DNA from: Desulfobacteraceae bacterium
Lineage (GTDB): Bacteria; Desulfobacterota; Desulfobacteria; Desulfobacterales; Desulfobacteraceae
Direction of reading: 5' to 3'
DNA length: 64,000 bases
NCBI GenBank assembly: GCA_016743945.1
Contig: JADGFI010000020.1
Span: 28,132 to 92,131 of the forward strand
This document shows positions 25,660 through 36,300 of this stretch, piece by piece; the first letter of the stretch is position 1; each line of letters starts with the position of its first letter. Under the pieces are notes generated by a model. It was given only the letters and a program-made list of their open reading frames with translations, had not been told where the DNA came from and did no database searches. The translations under genes and the position numbers were made by a program.

Positions 25660-25998
25660 ATGAAAAAAATTCTGGCAATCATAAAACCGTTTAAGGTGGA
25701 TGAGGTAAAAGATGCCTTAACCAAAATAAACATTAACGGGATGACCATTACCGAGGTCAAAGGATTTGGCCGGCAGAAGGGTCACAAGGAAATCTACAGA
25801 GGAGCGGAATACCAGACAGAATTTATTCCCAAGGTGGAGCTGTCCATCGTTGTGGATGATGACAGGATAGAGGCAGTGGTGGAGACCATTATTAACAGCG
25901 CCAAAACTGGAAAAATCGGTGATGGTAAAATTTTTATCCAGCCCATTGAAGATGTTATCCGCATCAGGACCAGTGAAACCGGCGTGGAAGCCCTATAG
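25660..25998 (+). CDS. glnK: Nitrogen regulatory protein P-II
   Basis: A 112-residue PII protein. The T-loop contains Tyr51 (YRGAEYQTEF), the site of uridylylation, and the C-terminus has the GKIGDGKIFI and VIRIRTSETG signatures that contact ATP and 2-oxoglutarate. It reports carbon/nitrogen status and blocks the ammonium channel encoded 29 bases downstream. A longer frame begins at 25567, but that would start upstream of the sigma-54 promoter. The ATG at 25660 has a good GGGAG site and the normal PII N-terminus MKKILAIIKPFK. Confidence 0.95.
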   Translation: MKKILAIIKPFKVDEVKDALTKININGMTITEVKGFGRQKGHKEIYRGAEYQTEFIPKVELSIVVDDDRIEAVVETIINSAKTGKIGDGKIFIQPIEDVIRIRTSETGVEAL

Positions 25999-26027
25999 CA
26001 TAACCAAATAAAAAGGAGAGGTTCCAA

Positions 26028-27434
26028 ATGAAATATATAGCAACTTTATTCACATTGCTTGTCTGTTTTTTGTCAACAGCCTTTGCCGGGGAGACCCCCA
26101 CGACCATTACCAATAGCGATGCCATTGGACTGGTTCAGTCCCATGCCGATTATGTCTGGACCCTGGTTTGTGCGGTCCTGGTTTTTTTCATGCAGGCAGG
26201 CTTTGCCATGGTGGAAGCCGGGTTTACCCGGGCGAAAAATGCCATTAATATTATGATGAAAAATCTCATGGATTTTTCAATGGGATCCATTGTGTATTGG
26301 GCCGTTGGCTTTGGTCTCATGTTCGGTGTTTCCAAAACCGGTTTTTTCGGGACCACCGGGTTTTTCCTCAGTGATTTTAAAGTAGGAGGAGATCCCTGGG
26401 TACTGGCGTTCTGGATGTTCCAGGTGGTATTTGCAGCAACCGCTGCCACCATCGTTTCCGGTGCCATGGCCGAGAGAACCAAGTTTATCGGATATCTTTT
26501 GTATTCTGTGTGCATCACCGGTTTGGTGTATCCGGTTTTTGGTTCCTGGGCATGGGGAAGTCTGTTTAACGGTTCCGGATGGCTGGAAGGTCTTGGGTTT
26601 ATCGATTTTGCAGGGTCCACCGTGGTTCATTCCCTGGGGGGCTGGGCCGCCCTTGCCGGCGCCATGGTTCTTGGGCCCCGTCTGGGTAAATATACGGCCA
26701 CAGGTGCTGTCAAACCCATCCTGGGTCATAATATTCCCCTGGCTGCCCTGGGTGTTTTTATTCTCTGGGTGGGCTGGTTCGGATTTAATCCCGGATCCAC
26801 CACTGCCGCCAACAAAGATATTGCCATGATTTTTGTCAACACCAACCTGGCGGCTGCCGCCGGTTGCATCGTTGCCATGTTCGTTTCCTGGTTTAAATTT
26901 GGAAAACCCGAGGTGGGTATGAGCCTCAATGGTGCCCTGGCCGGACTTGTGGGTATTACGGCAGGATGTGCCAACGTGACCCCCTCAAGCGCGATTATTA
27001 TCGGGTCTGTGGCCGGTGCTCTGGTTGTTTTTTCTGTTCTCTTTTTTGACAAAATCAGAATTGATGACCCCGTGGGCGCCATATCCGTTCATGGTGTCTG
27101 CGGTGCATGGGGAACCCTTGGAGCCGGAATTTTCAATATCGGCGGTACAACCTTGAAAATAATCGGCGTTCAGATGATTGGCATTGGCGCCTGCTTTGTC
27201 TGGACCTTTGCTGTTGCCTATGCCATCTTTAAACTTATTGACATGACCGTTGGCCTGAGAGTCTCCAAGGAAGAAGAATTGGAAGGACTGGATGCCACTG
27301 AACACGGGGGAAATGCCTATCCTGATTTTACAACTATTAACCATTCCAGCATGGGGTATACCAGCGGTGGATCTGGTGATTTTGCCGGGGCACCTGCTTC
27401 CTATACATCCAAGAAGTTAGCCAGTGATTACTAG
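26028..27434 (+). CDS. amtB: Ammonium transporter
   Basis: A 468-residue Amt protein with a cleavable signal peptide (LFTLLVCFLSTAFAG), as in E. coli AmtB, and eleven expected membrane helices. Conserved features include FMQAGFAMVEAGFTRAKN, FAGSTVVHSLGGWAALAGA with the first pore histidine region, WVGWFGFNPGS and the second pore histidine in ISVHGVCGAWGTL. It forms trimeric ammonia channels that GlnK plugs when nitrogen is plentiful. It is cotranscribed with glnK from the sigma-54 promoter. An AAGGAGAGG site precedes the ATG, and a strong terminator follows. Confidence 0.95.
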   Translation: MKYIATLFTLLVCFLSTAFAGETPTTITNSDAIGLVQSHADYVWTLVCAVLVFFMQAGFAMVEAGFTRAKNAINIMMKNLMDFSMGSIVYWAVGFGLMFGVSKTGFFGTTGFFLSDFKVGGDPWVLAFWMFQVVFAATAATIVSGAMAERTKFIGYLLYSVCITGLVYPVFGSWAWGSLFNGSGWLEGLGFIDFAGSTVVHSLGGWAALAGAMVLGPRLGKYTATGAVKPILGHNIPLAALGVFILWVGWFGFNPGSTTAANKDIAMIFVNTNLAAAAGCIVAMFVSWFKFGKPEVGMSLNGALAGLVGITAGCANVTPSSAIIIGSVAGALVVFSVLFFDKIRIDDPVGAISVHGVCGAWGTLGAGIFNIGGTTLKIIGVQMIGIGACFVWTFAVAYAIFKLIDMTVGLRVSKEEELEGLDATEHGGNAYPDFTTINHSSMGYTSGGSGDFAGAPASYTSKKLASDY

Positions 27435-27492
27435 TATATATCTTCAGGGGATTGAACTCCCCCTGAGTTGAACCCAAAAGTTCAGGAAATTA

Positions 27493-27529
27493 AAAACCTG
27501 CCACCCCCTGCATTGAGGTGGCAGGTTTT
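27493..27529 (+). terminator. Rho-independent terminator after amtB
   Basis: AAAACCTGCCACC (27493-27505) pairs perfectly with GGTGGCAGGTTTT (27517-27529) around an 11-base loop and is followed by a T-rich stretch. It is a strong terminator that separates glnK-amtB from the ABC transporter genes. Confidence 0.88.
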
Positions 27530-27633
27530 CCTGTTTTATGCTAACCTGTTGCCTTCGTATTCAGGCAAAAATTGGATAAAGGCGGGACAAAAGCCGGGTT
27601 GAAATTGGCAAAAAATCGGATGAAGGGTGAGAG

Positions 27634-28404
27634 ATGAAACGGGCGGCAGGGGGTATGAAATCTGTGGTTTTGGTGGGGATTCTGGCAGCTGTCCTGGTGG
27701 GGGGATATCAGAATCTTGAGTATAATTGGCAATGGTACCGGTTGTCCCCCTATTTTTTTTCCATTGAAAAGGGGCAGTTTGTCAAGGGGTTGCTCCTGGA
27801 CGGCCTTGTTATTACCCTGAAGATATCCTCCCTGGGGCTTGTTTTTTCAATTTTGCTGGGGTTCTTTTCGGCCTTTGCCAGGTTGTCTGTTTCTCCCATG
27901 CTGCGTCTGAGTGCCTGGGGTTATGTGGAGACCATCCGGAACACCCCCCTGCTCATCCAGATTTTTATACTTTATTTTGTTATTTCACCGGTATTGGATA
28001 TTTCGGCATTCTGGTCTGCTGTGATTGCCCTGAGTCTCTTTGAAGGGGCATATGCATCTGAGATAATCCGGTCCGGTATTATCAATATTCCTGCAGGTCA
28101 GATTGAGGCGGCCCAAAGCATTGGCCTTTCGGTCTATGCCACCTATGTGAAGGTGATCATTCCCCAGATGCTGCGCCAGACACTTCCCATGCTGGCGGGC
28201 CAAAGCGTTTCTCTTATCAAGGACTCCGCCCTGGTCAGTACCATCTCTATTTATGATTTGACCATGCAGGGGCAAAAAATAGTTTCCGAGACATTTTTAA
28301 CTTTTGAAATCTGGTTCGCTGTGGCACTATGTTACCTGTCAATTACAGCAACGCTTTCTTTTTTAATCAGACGTGTTGAAAATAAAATGAAATATACAAA
28401 TTAA
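27634..28404 (+). CDS. Polar amino-acid ABC transporter permease
   Basis: A 256-residue HisM/GlnP-type permease with about five membrane helices and the cytoplasmic EAA loop (QIEAAQSIGLSVYATYVKVI followed by IPQ) that docks to an ATPase. Tyr-Val-Glu-Thr-Ile-Arg-Asn-Thr-Pro-Leu, typical of the amino-acid permease family, lies near the middle. It forms a membrane pair with the second permease at 29290-30174, which has a related N-terminus. The ATG follows a GGGTGAGAG stretch. It is the first gene of the transporter operon. Confidence 0.9.
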   Translation: MKRAAGGMKSVVLVGILAAVLVGGYQNLEYNWQWYRLSPYFFSIEKGQFVKGLLLDGLVITLKISSLGLVFSILLGFFSAFARLSVSPMLRLSAWGYVETIRNTPLLIQIFILYFVISPVLDISAFWSAVIALSLFEGAYASEIIRSGIINIPAGQIEAAQSIGLSVYATYVKVIIPQMLRQTLPMLAGQSVSLIKDSALVSTISIYDLTMQGQKIVSETFLTFEIWFAVALCYLSITATLSFLIRRVENKMKYTN

Positions 28405-28450
28405 ACCAACTATAACCCAATCAACTAAAATCAAACCAAAGGAGATCAGG

Positions 28451-29272
28451 ATGAAAAAACTATTTTTTATACTGGCAGTGGGATTGTCTTTGCTGGGATA
28501 CACAATGGCCGTTGCCGGTGAAACAGGGGCCAAGCTGTCCCGGGAAAGCATCATTGAAAAAATCCAGAAAGAAGGGGTCCTCCGGGTGGGAATGGCCACT
28601 TTTGTTCCCTGGGCCATGAAAGACAAACAAGGTCAGCTCATCGGGTTTGAAATTGATGTGGCTCAGCGACTGGCCCAGGACATGGGGGTGAAAATTGAAT
28701 TTATTCCCACTGCCTGGTCCGGGATTATTCCCGCATTGTTAACGGGGAAATTTGATGTGATCATCGGCGGCATGGGGGTAACTCCTGCGCGGAACCTTAA
28801 GGTGAATTTTACCGTGCCCTATGATTATTCGGGCATGTCCATGGTGGCCCATCAAAAACGAGCAATAGGGTTTTCCCGCATCGAGGACTTTAATAACCCA
28901 GAGGTCATCATTGCGGTGCGCATGGGGACCACAGCTGAGCAGGCCGCTAAAAAATACATGCCCACCGCCCAGTTCAAACTTTTTGAAAACGAGAGCCAGG
29001 CATTACAGGAGTTGAACCTGGGCCGGGTCCATGCCGTGGTCTCTTCTGCTCCCATGCCTGCTTTCCATGCCCTAAAGTATCCGGATAAACTTTTTGTCCC
29101 CTTAAAGGAAAACTTTACCAAGGAGCCCATTGGATTTGCCCTTAAAAAAGGGGATTATGATGCCTTGAATTATTTTAATAACTGGATTCTCAACATGCAT
29201 GCCCAGGGGTTTTTAAAAGAGAAAAAAGCCTATTGGTTTGAATCAAAAAAATGGGAAAGCCTGATTAAGTAA
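28451..29272 (+). CDS. Periplasmic amino-acid-binding protein of ABC transporter
   Basis: A 273-residue solute-binding protein of family 3 (glutamine/arginine-binding type). It has a signal peptide (FFILAVGLSLLGYTMAVAG), then the first lobe beginning GVLRVGMATFVPWAMKDKQ, the GFEIDVAQRLAQDMGV signature and TGKFDVIIGGMGVTPARNL. It captures a polar amino acid or similar compound in the periplasm and delivers it to the two permeases encoded on either side. Which amino acid it binds is not clear. An AAGGAGA site precedes the ATG. Confidence 0.92.
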   Translation: MKKLFFILAVGLSLLGYTMAVAGETGAKLSRESIIEKIQKEGVLRVGMATFVPWAMKDKQGQLIGFEIDVAQRLAQDMGVKIEFIPTAWSGIIPALLTGKFDVIIGGMGVTPARNLKVNFTVPYDYSGMSMVAHQKRAIGFSRIEDFNNPEVIIAVRMGTTAEQAAKKYMPTAQFKLFENESQALQELNLGRVHAVVSSAPMPAFHALKYPDKLFVPLKENFTKEPIGFALKKGDYDALNYFNNWILNMHAQGFLKEKKAYWFESKKWESLIK

Positions 29273-29289
29273 GAAAGGCTAAATAAGAA

Positions 29290-30174
29290 ATGTTAAATAA
29301 GAAATCCAATAAGTTTACCCTTGTGGATATGGCGGTGGTTTTTATATTCATCGCTGCCATATCCTTTTTTTTCTCCCGCATGGGCAGTCTTTTGGATTAT
29401 AAATGGGAGTGGGATCTAATCCCCGGGTATTTTATATTCAAGGATCCTGTCACCGGAAACTTCCGTAGCAATATGCTTTTAACTGGATTTTTTACCACCA
29501 TCCGGTTGAGTTTCTGGGCCACGGTGCTGGGATTTTTGCTGGGCACCCTATCCGGAATGATGGGGGCAAAGGGCTCTTTTTCCCAGCGATTTGCCAGTCG
29601 TCTCTACGTGGAAACCATCCGCAATATTCCCTCCCTGGTATTGGTGATCCTGTTTTATTATTTTGTATCCAGTCAGTTTTTGGATGCACTCCGCCTGGAC
29701 CTATGGCTGCGCAATCAATCCGATGCTGTCCAGGGGGCAGTGGGGGTTTTTCTGGCAGGCCCGGAACGGATCAATGCCTTTGTTTCTGCGGTGTTTGCCC
29801 TGGCCATTTATGAAGGGGCCTATATTTCAGAAATTGTCCGGGGGGGCATCAACGGAATTGATCAAGGGCAGTGGGAGGCGGCCTGGTCCATGGGCCTGTC
29901 CCGTTCCCAAACATTTTTAGGGGTGATTCTTCCCCAGGTATTTCGTCGGGTGGCCTTTCCCCTGGCCGGTCAGTTTATTTCCACCATCAAAGATTCTGCC
30001 ATTGTTTCAGTGATTTCCATCCAGGAATTGACCTTCCAGGGTATGGAATTGATGGCCGCCACCTTTTTGACTTTTGAAATCTGGATAACCATAGCTGTTT
30101 TGTATTTTATCCTTACCTTTTCCCTGTCCCGGATGGTTGCTATCCTCGAGAAAAGGTTTTCCTGGCAGAACTAG
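29290..30174 (+). CDS. Second polar amino-acid ABC transporter permease
   Basis: A 294-residue permease, larger than the first, with a longer N-terminal helix region and periplasmic loop, and the EAA loop QWEAAWSMGLSRSQTFLGVI. The motif YVETIRNIPSLVLVILFYYF matches the amino-acid permease family. It lies 17 bases after the binding-protein gene and ends the operon. No ATP-binding subunit gene lies next to it, so an ATPase encoded elsewhere must power the transporter. Confidence 0.9.
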   Translation: MLNKKSNKFTLVDMAVVFIFIAAISFFFSRMGSLLDYKWEWDLIPGYFIFKDPVTGNFRSNMLLTGFFTTIRLSFWATVLGFLLGTLSGMMGAKGSFSQRFASRLYVETIRNIPSLVLVILFYYFVSSQFLDALRLDLWLRNQSDAVQGAVGVFLAGPERINAFVSAVFALAIYEGAYISEIVRGGINGIDQGQWEAAWSMGLSRSQTFLGVILPQVFRRVAFPLAGQFISTIKDSAIVSVISIQELTFQGMELMAATFLTFEIWITIAVLYFILTFSLSRMVAILEKRFSWQN

Positions 30175-30196
30175 TGGCGGATGTTAATTGCTTTTT

Positions 30197-31258
30197 TTAA
30201 AGGGGCTTCACCATCTGCCTTATTTTTCCAGATTGCACTGCTTCAAAAAAATCATCTCCCAATCGTTTGTTTTTTTCAAGGACGATTCTCCAATAAGCCT
30301 TGCGCTCCTTATCTTTTCCTTTGAAGGTCATAAAATCTTTTCTGTCGGGTATCTTTTTAAAGGGAAGGTTTTTCACAAACGCGGGTGACGGGGCCACCAG
30401 CACTACATTTTCCATGTTTTTATCCGAGGGCTTGCGGTGCAGATTTTTATCAAACCAGCCAGGGGTAATGGTTTCATAAAAATGGGGATATAATACAAGG
30501 TTGTCTGAATGGGGTAAAAAGGGGATGTCCAGGTGATAGTCAAGGATACCGCCATCCCTAAAAACCCCGGGCGCACCGTCAATATTTGACACGCCTTTCA
30601 TTGCGATGGGGATGGACCCCGAAGACAACAGGGCGGATTTAAAATTTGCCGGTGTCAGATCATAGTGGTTCATGGGAAATTGATCCATGGCAGCAAAGGG
30701 GGGGCTGTCGCCAGGCCCGCAGAAAAGCGCTCTTTCCAGAAAATGTCCCAGCCCATTCCGGCTCAACAGGTTCACGCCTGCCGCAAGTATGAGCCCGGAC
30801 CATTGGAGGAGGAGCGGGTCTTGTTTGAGCAGTCCCTTGCATTTGTTGGACAGAAAGCAAATTTTCATGAAAGGATGATTGAGCATGGCCTCTATCTCAT
30901 TATTCTCAATATAGGCATCCAGGATTCGTCTGGTTTCTTGGGTGACATCCTGTCTGGTGGGGCGTGGGGCATACTGCTGGGCGATATATTCTCGTTCAAG
31001 TGTTTTGATGGCGCTTAAGGGATCTGTTTGGCAAAAAGCAGCCATTCGAAAGGCGCCGATTGAGGTGCCAATAAGATAGAGAGGATCAGTTCGGTCCTTG
31101 AACAAGGAAACCAATACCCTGTCAATTCCGGTTAATACAAGAAATTTAGCGGAACCGGACGCGCCTGCCAGCACCTTTACCCGGGACAGGTCTAATCCTT
31201 CATCCCTGATGATTTCAATGGCTTTGGATCCGGCCCGTATGGAGATACTATTCAACAT
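30197..31258 (-). CDS. Patatin-like phospholipase
   Basis: A protein of about 353 residues with the patatin catalytic dyad: the nucleophile elbow GTSIGAFR (Ser in GxSxG) and the Asp in the DGGILDYH motif. An oxyanion-hole-like AGASGSAKFLVL precedes them. It probably hydrolyses acyl esters of lipids in the cytoplasm or at the membrane. The frame allows starts at 31300 and 31276, but ATG 31258 (MLNSISIRAG) overlaps the upstream nitroreductase gene least (11 bases) and matches the usual N-terminus IxxRAG as I recall it. It is probably cotranscribed with that gene. Confidence 0.75.
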   Translation of the reverse strand: MLNSISIRAGSKAIEIIRDEGLDLSRVKVLAGASGSAKFLVLTGIDRVLVSLFKDRTDPLYLIGTSIGAFRMAAFCQTDPLSAIKTLEREYIAQQYAPRPTRQDVTQETRRILDAYIENNEIEAMLNHPFMKICFLSNKCKGLLKQDPLLLQWSGLILAAGVNLLSRNGLGHFLERALFCGPGDSPPFAAMDQFPMNHYDLTPANFKSALLSSGSIPIAMKGVSNIDGAPGVFRDGGILDYHLDIPFLPHSDNLVLYPHFYETITPGWFDKNLHRKPSDKNMENVVLVAPSPAFVKNLPFKKIPDRKDFMTFKGKDKERKAYWRIVLEKNKRLGDDFFEAVQSGKIRQMVKPL

Positions 31259-32072
31259 GGTATACGATATCCGGTGCATTTCGTTTGGGGGCCCTGGCAT
31301 ATTTAAATTTGGGGAATCCCACCATGAGGGCGCCGTGGCAGCTGTGTTGTTCAGGAAAGTTCAGCATCTTGGCAAGGGGAGGCCACTGGCCCGCCGCATA
31401 GTTGACATATCCGGCCCAGCAGCTTCCAAGGCCAAGTCCCGGCAAAGCAAGTTCCAAATAGGCAAGGGCGGTATGGCAATCGGCAGCTCCTGAGCCAAAG
31501 GCATCGGAAGCATAGGCAAAAACCAACTGGGGCGCATCCCGGGCAATTCGGTCGATTCCCTGGTCCCATTGGGAAATCAAAGCTTCCATATTCAGCATCT
31601 GGGCAATTTTTGGATGGTTTTTAACCACATATTGCATCCAGTCAATCACATGGGTGGCAATTGTCTGAACATCCGAGCGTTTGTCTATAATCAGCCATTT
31701 TACGGTTTGCCGGTTACTGCCGGTTGGGGCGCAGCATGCAATTGACAATGCGCGTTCAAAGATCTCCTTTGGCACCGGTTTTTCCTTGTACCGCCGGATG
31801 GACCGGCGGGATCTTAAAAAATGCTCGGTATGATCCGCTGTGAGCATCAATTTTTTATCAATGGGCATGCACTGGTCGACAGACAGAAATTCCAGGCTGA
31901 AAGCCCCCTTGGGGCAAATTGCCACACAATGGCCACATTGGATACAAAATTTTTCGGCATTGGCCACGGGAACCGGGCCCTCTTCTGTCATTTTAATGAT
32001 GTGGGCCGGGCATTCGATGGCACAAATACCATCTTTATCGCATTTTTTTGTATCAATCGTGAATAAACTCAT
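31248..32072 (-). CDS. Nitroreductase with N-terminal ferredoxin domain
   Basis: A 274-residue protein. Residues 1-60 hold two [4Fe-4S] motifs of ferredoxin type (CDKDGICAIECPAH and CIQCGHCVAICPKG). The rest is a nitroreductase-family FMN domain (RSRRSIRRYKEKPVP, then CCAPTGSNRQTVKW). Such fusions are common in strict anaerobes and probably use ferredoxin-level electrons to reduce an unknown organic acceptor. ATG 32072 (MSLFTIDTKKCDKDG) is chosen over an in-frame ATG 21 codons upstream because an AAGGG site precedes it and the ferredoxin domain starts there. Confidence 0.88.
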   Translation of the reverse strand: MSLFTIDTKKCDKDGICAIECPAHIIKMTEEGPVPVANAEKFCIQCGHCVAICPKGAFSLEFLSVDQCMPIDKKLMLTADHTEHFLRSRRSIRRYKEKPVPKEIFERALSIACCAPTGSNRQTVKWLIIDKRSDVQTIATHVIDWMQYVVKNHPKIAQMLNMEALISQWDQGIDRIARDAPQLVFAYASDAFGSGAADCHTALAYLELALPGLGLGSCWAGYVNYAAGQWPPLAKMLNFPEQHSCHGALMVGFPKFKYARAPKRNAPDIVYHVE

Positions 32073-32196
32073 CTGTAACCCTTTCCTATTTGTTAAATGC
32101 CTATTTTTTATAAAATCAAGCATAAAATTAGTCATAAAAGTCGTTAAATTACCATGCCCTTTCCGAAAAATCCAATACCAAAAAGAAACAAGTGCT

Positions 32197-33090
32197 CTAA
32201 TTGCGGCTTTTATGGTTACTCAAACCCACTCCCAGGATAACAATGCCGACGGCAACCCCCTGTTTAAGGTTCAAGGTTTCTCCCAGGAAGATCCAGCCAA
32301 GGAGGATGGCAATCACCGGGATCAGGTTGATGCAAATGGAGGCTCTGGATACGGATATTGTCTTGATGCCGTAATTATAGAGACCAAAGGCACCTAATGA
32401 AACACAGGGCCCCAGAAAAAGAAGCAGCCATATCAATTTCACATTCCATATCGAAGGATCTGCTGCCAAAAGGGGAAAAATACCCGGGAGAAAAAACAGG
32501 GTTCCCCCCAGCACCTGCATGCCGGTAAGGGTCCAGGTGTTGTACCGGGAACTGAGTTGTTTGACCAGGATCATATATCCGCAGGCTGCGGCCATTGCGA
32601 AAAGTTCCAGGAAATTGCCAAGGACCGGATTTGGCGCTGTCACTGTCTGGCCCTGGAAAAGGGTTAACAAAATCACGCCTGCGATGGACAGAACAAGGCC
32701 GACGATAATTTTGGCATTTATGGCTTCGGACAAAAAGATCCAGGCTGTCACTGCCACCATCAGGGGAAGGCATGCGGAGACGATGGCTGCCTGGGACGAG
32801 GCGGTATAGATCAATGCCCGGGATTCAAAGGTAAAATAGAGGCAGGGCTGGAACAGCACCATACCCCCTAAAATTTTCCAATCCCCTTTTCTATAGTTGC
32901 GGGGGATGAGTTTGCCGGCAAAGGGAAGAATGCAGAGGCTGGCAATGAAAAGTCGCAAAAATATGGCGGACATGGGGTCCAAAATATTTAATACCATTCG
33001 CATGGTTGCAAAGGAACTGCCCCATAAAAAAACCGCTGTGAGGACGGCTGCCATGGGGAATAATTGTTTGATATCTGCTGTTGGTTTCAT
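32197..33090 (-). CDS. EamA-family (DMT) exporter
   Basis: A 297-residue protein with ten predicted membrane helices in two EamA repeats (residues about 12-145 and 160-290). It shows WGSSFATMRMVLN at the start and GEALN-like FLGETLNLKQGVAVGIVILG at the end of the second repeat. The family exports metabolites such as amino acids or nucleotides, and the substrate here is unknown. It is transcribed divergently from the hybrid kinase gene. It is full length, in contrast to the broken paralogue at 43355-43846. Confidence 0.9.
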   Translation of the reverse strand: MKPTADIKQLFPMAAVLTAVFLWGSSFATMRMVLNILDPMSAIFLRLFIASLCILPFAGKLIPRNYRKGDWKILGGMVLFQPCLYFTFESRALIYTASSQAAIVSACLPLMVAVTAWIFLSEAINAKIIVGLVLSIAGVILLTLFQGQTVTAPNPVLGNFLELFAMAAACGYMILVKQLSSRYNTWTLTGMQVLGGTLFFLPGIFPLLAADPSIWNVKLIWLLLFLGPCVSLGAFGLYNYGIKTISVSRASICINLIPVIAILLGWIFLGETLNLKQGVAVGIVILGVGLSNHKSRN

Positions 33091-33395
33091 CAGTGATCTG
33101 CTGGTCCCTAAGGAAAAATACCCTTTGTTAGTGGTTGTGGGCCTTTAGTATTGGATTCAGCCTTTTTAATCAAGTCCAATTTGCCCAGGCAGCAGGTTTT
33201 GATACTCTTTATTTACCAGAAGTTTAAACGATTTGTTGGGTAACACAATGTAAAGAGAATTGCCTGGAAGTTGAAAAGAAAGTTTTTTAAATCAAACTTC
33301 ATATTGCTTTCTTGTTTGAAAGTGTGTTTACTTTGCAGAATAATCGGGTAAAAATATTAAAATTATTTTTGATGTAGTTTAAAGGGAGAAAATTG
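33091..33395. other. Divergent promoter region
   Basis: About 305 bases between the EamA gene (minus) and the hybrid kinase gene (plus), with no gene. I searched by eye for a -24/-12 sigma-54 pair in front of the kinase gene and did not find one, so that gene probably uses another sigma factor. Confidence 0.4.
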
Positions 33396-36300
33396 GTGGT
33401 ATCCATTGATCCGGAAAATGACATACTTGACAGGTTCACCCCAAAAAAAAACGTATCTGGTTCTCTTCGAATCCTCATTCCTTTATATGCGACCTATGTC
33501 ATCTTCGGATTAAGTATTTTTTTAATCTTCATCCCCCAGCAAAAAGAACAATTGCTTGCACAAAAAAAGGAAACTATACGTCAGCTAACCAATAGTGCCT
33601 TAAGTTTATTATTCGAACTGGATTTAAAAATAAAAAAAGGGGAAGCCACACCGGAGCGAGCACGCAGCGAAGCAATAAATCATATTCGCAATTTTAGATT
33701 TGGTCCGGCCGGCAAAAATTATTTCTGGATCAATGATATGCATCCCTTTATGGTCATGCACCCTTACCGCCCGGGTCTTGAAGGCCACGACCTGACATTT
33801 TTTAAAGATGCTGCAGGAAATTATCCATTTGTCGAAATGGTGGCAATCGTGATGAAAAATTACGACGGCTATGTGAATTATCATTGGCAATGGAAGGACG
33901 CACCACAAAAAATAGTGCCGAAAATTTCCTATGTTAAGGGCTTTTCGCCCTGGGGCTGGATTATAGGGACCGGTATTTATATAGATGATATTCAGCAAGA
34001 GATAAAATTAATTCGTCAGAAATTTTTACAGATTTTTGGCGGCATCCTGGTTTTTATCATCCTTTTATCCTTGTATATTACCAAACAGGTGATCCAAATT
34101 GAGCAGCAGAAAAATGTGGCTGAGGAATTACGAAACCTGGAAGCATTGAGATTAAAGAAGCTGTTTGAATTAAACCAGATGACCAAAGAATCAATGAAGA
34201 CCCTTACAGAATTTGCTTTAAAAGAAGCGATCGCTTTGACCCAAAGTGAAATTGGATACCTGGCCTTTCTAAATGAAGAGGAGTCCCAGCTGACCCTGCA
34301 CACCTGGTCAAAACAGGCCATGAAACAATGCGAAATTGAAGATAAAATACTGATATATAATGTTGCGGACACAGGCCTTTGGGCGGAAGCCGTTCGGTCC
34401 AGAAAGCCGCTCATCATTAATGATTATGCGAATTTTTCCTTGTCGGGGAAAAAGGGATATCCTGAAGGGCATGTCAAAATTTTAAGGGCAATGAATGTTC
34501 CCATATTTGATGGTGACAAGATGGTCGCCCTCTCCGGTGTTGGAAATAAACATACGGATTATAATGCCTCGGACGCCCGTCAATTGGAGTTGATGATGGA
34601 CGGAATTTGGAAAATTCTTCAAAGAAAGAGGGCTGTGGTTGACCTGCGCAAAAGTGAGGAACGCTATCGGTTGCTGGCAGAGAATGCAACCGATGGGATT
34701 TTGATTTTTCAGCTTTCTGATTTTACCTTTTCCTATGTCAGCCCTTCCATGGAAGAGCTGTCAGGGTATACCCCGGCGGAATTCATTGGTCGGGAGACGG
34801 GGGACCATTTTACTCAAAACTCCCTGAACCGAATCTCGGCTGTCATAACCGAAGAACTGGACCGAGATGTTGACAATGGCGTGGATACAAAACGCTTCAG
34901 GGTGCTTGAATTGGAAATGATTCAAAAATCCGGCGCAACCATATGGATTGAAGTGAATGCCCGGTTTTTACGAAATGACAGGGGTGTCCCCGACAGAATA
35001 TTGGGCGTCACAAGAGATATTACCCATCGCAAGGAGCTTGCAAAAGAACTGATACAAAGCAACACAGATCTGCAGCTCGCCCAGAAAATTGCCAGGGTTG
35101 GCAATTGGTCCCTGGATCCTGCAACAGATGTTCGTGTCTGGTCAGAAGAACTTTACCAAATTTATGAACGGGATCCAGAACTGGGCCCTTATTTTATTAC
35201 GGAACTTCAACAAATATATGTTGGGGTATGGCGGGAGAAGTATACCTCTGCTGTTCAAAGGGCTATCAAAGAGGGATTTCCCTTTGATATCGAATTAAAG
35301 CTCGCATTGCCCTCGGGCAAGGTAAAATGGATTAACTCCATCTGCGAACCGGATCCAAAAGCAGGTCCCTGCGGCCACTACCTGCGCGGAACGATTCAAG
35401 ACATCACCGGGCGAAAAAAAATGGAAGCGCGTATCCAGCAAACCGAAAAAATGGAGGCCCTGGGCACCCTTGCCGGGGGGATTGCCCACGATTTTAATAA
35501 TATTCTTTCGTCCATTTTCGGGTTCACGGAACTTGCGAAACTAACTTCAAATGGGGATGAGGAGACCCTGAACAACCTGAATCAAGTTCTGGCGGCAGGG
35601 TGTAGAGCCAGAGATTTGGTCAAGCATATATTGACCTTCAGCCGCAAGTCGGATGTGCAAAAAGATCTGGTACAAATTGTCTCTCTGGCAAAAGAATGTT
35701 TGAAGTTTTTAAAAGCCTCTATTTCCCCTAATATCGAGATAAAAACGCATTTTTCCCAGCCTGATAGCAGGGTTCTGGCAGAACCGACTCGATTGTATCA
35801 AGTTTTCATGAATCTTTTTACCAATGCGGCCTATGCCATGAAAGAAAAAGGAGGGGTTCTTGATATAACGCTCAAGTCCATGGATATATTGGCCGATGAT
35901 GCCTCCCAAATAAAAGACATAATCCCGGGCCGGTATGTTCAGCTGACAGTGTCAGATACCGGGTGTGGTATTCCCAAACCTGTGATCAAAAAAATTTTTG
36001 AGCCTTTTTTTACAACAAAAGCTAAGGGAGAAGGCACGGGGATGGGACTTTCTCTGGTTTACGGAATCATCAAAGAGATGAAGGGCACTGTTAGTGTTTA
36101 CAGCGAACAGGGGGTGGGGTCAACCTTTGAGATTTTGATTCCGGAACACACCGATGGAATCGGAACAGATGAAAGCAAGGCGGTTGAATTGCCTGTAACA
36201 GGGAAAGGCAGGATACTCATCGTAGATGATGAACCCGCCATTATTGAGTGGACCTCCCAGATGTTGATGTCGCTTGGCTATGAAACTGTCGGCATGAACA

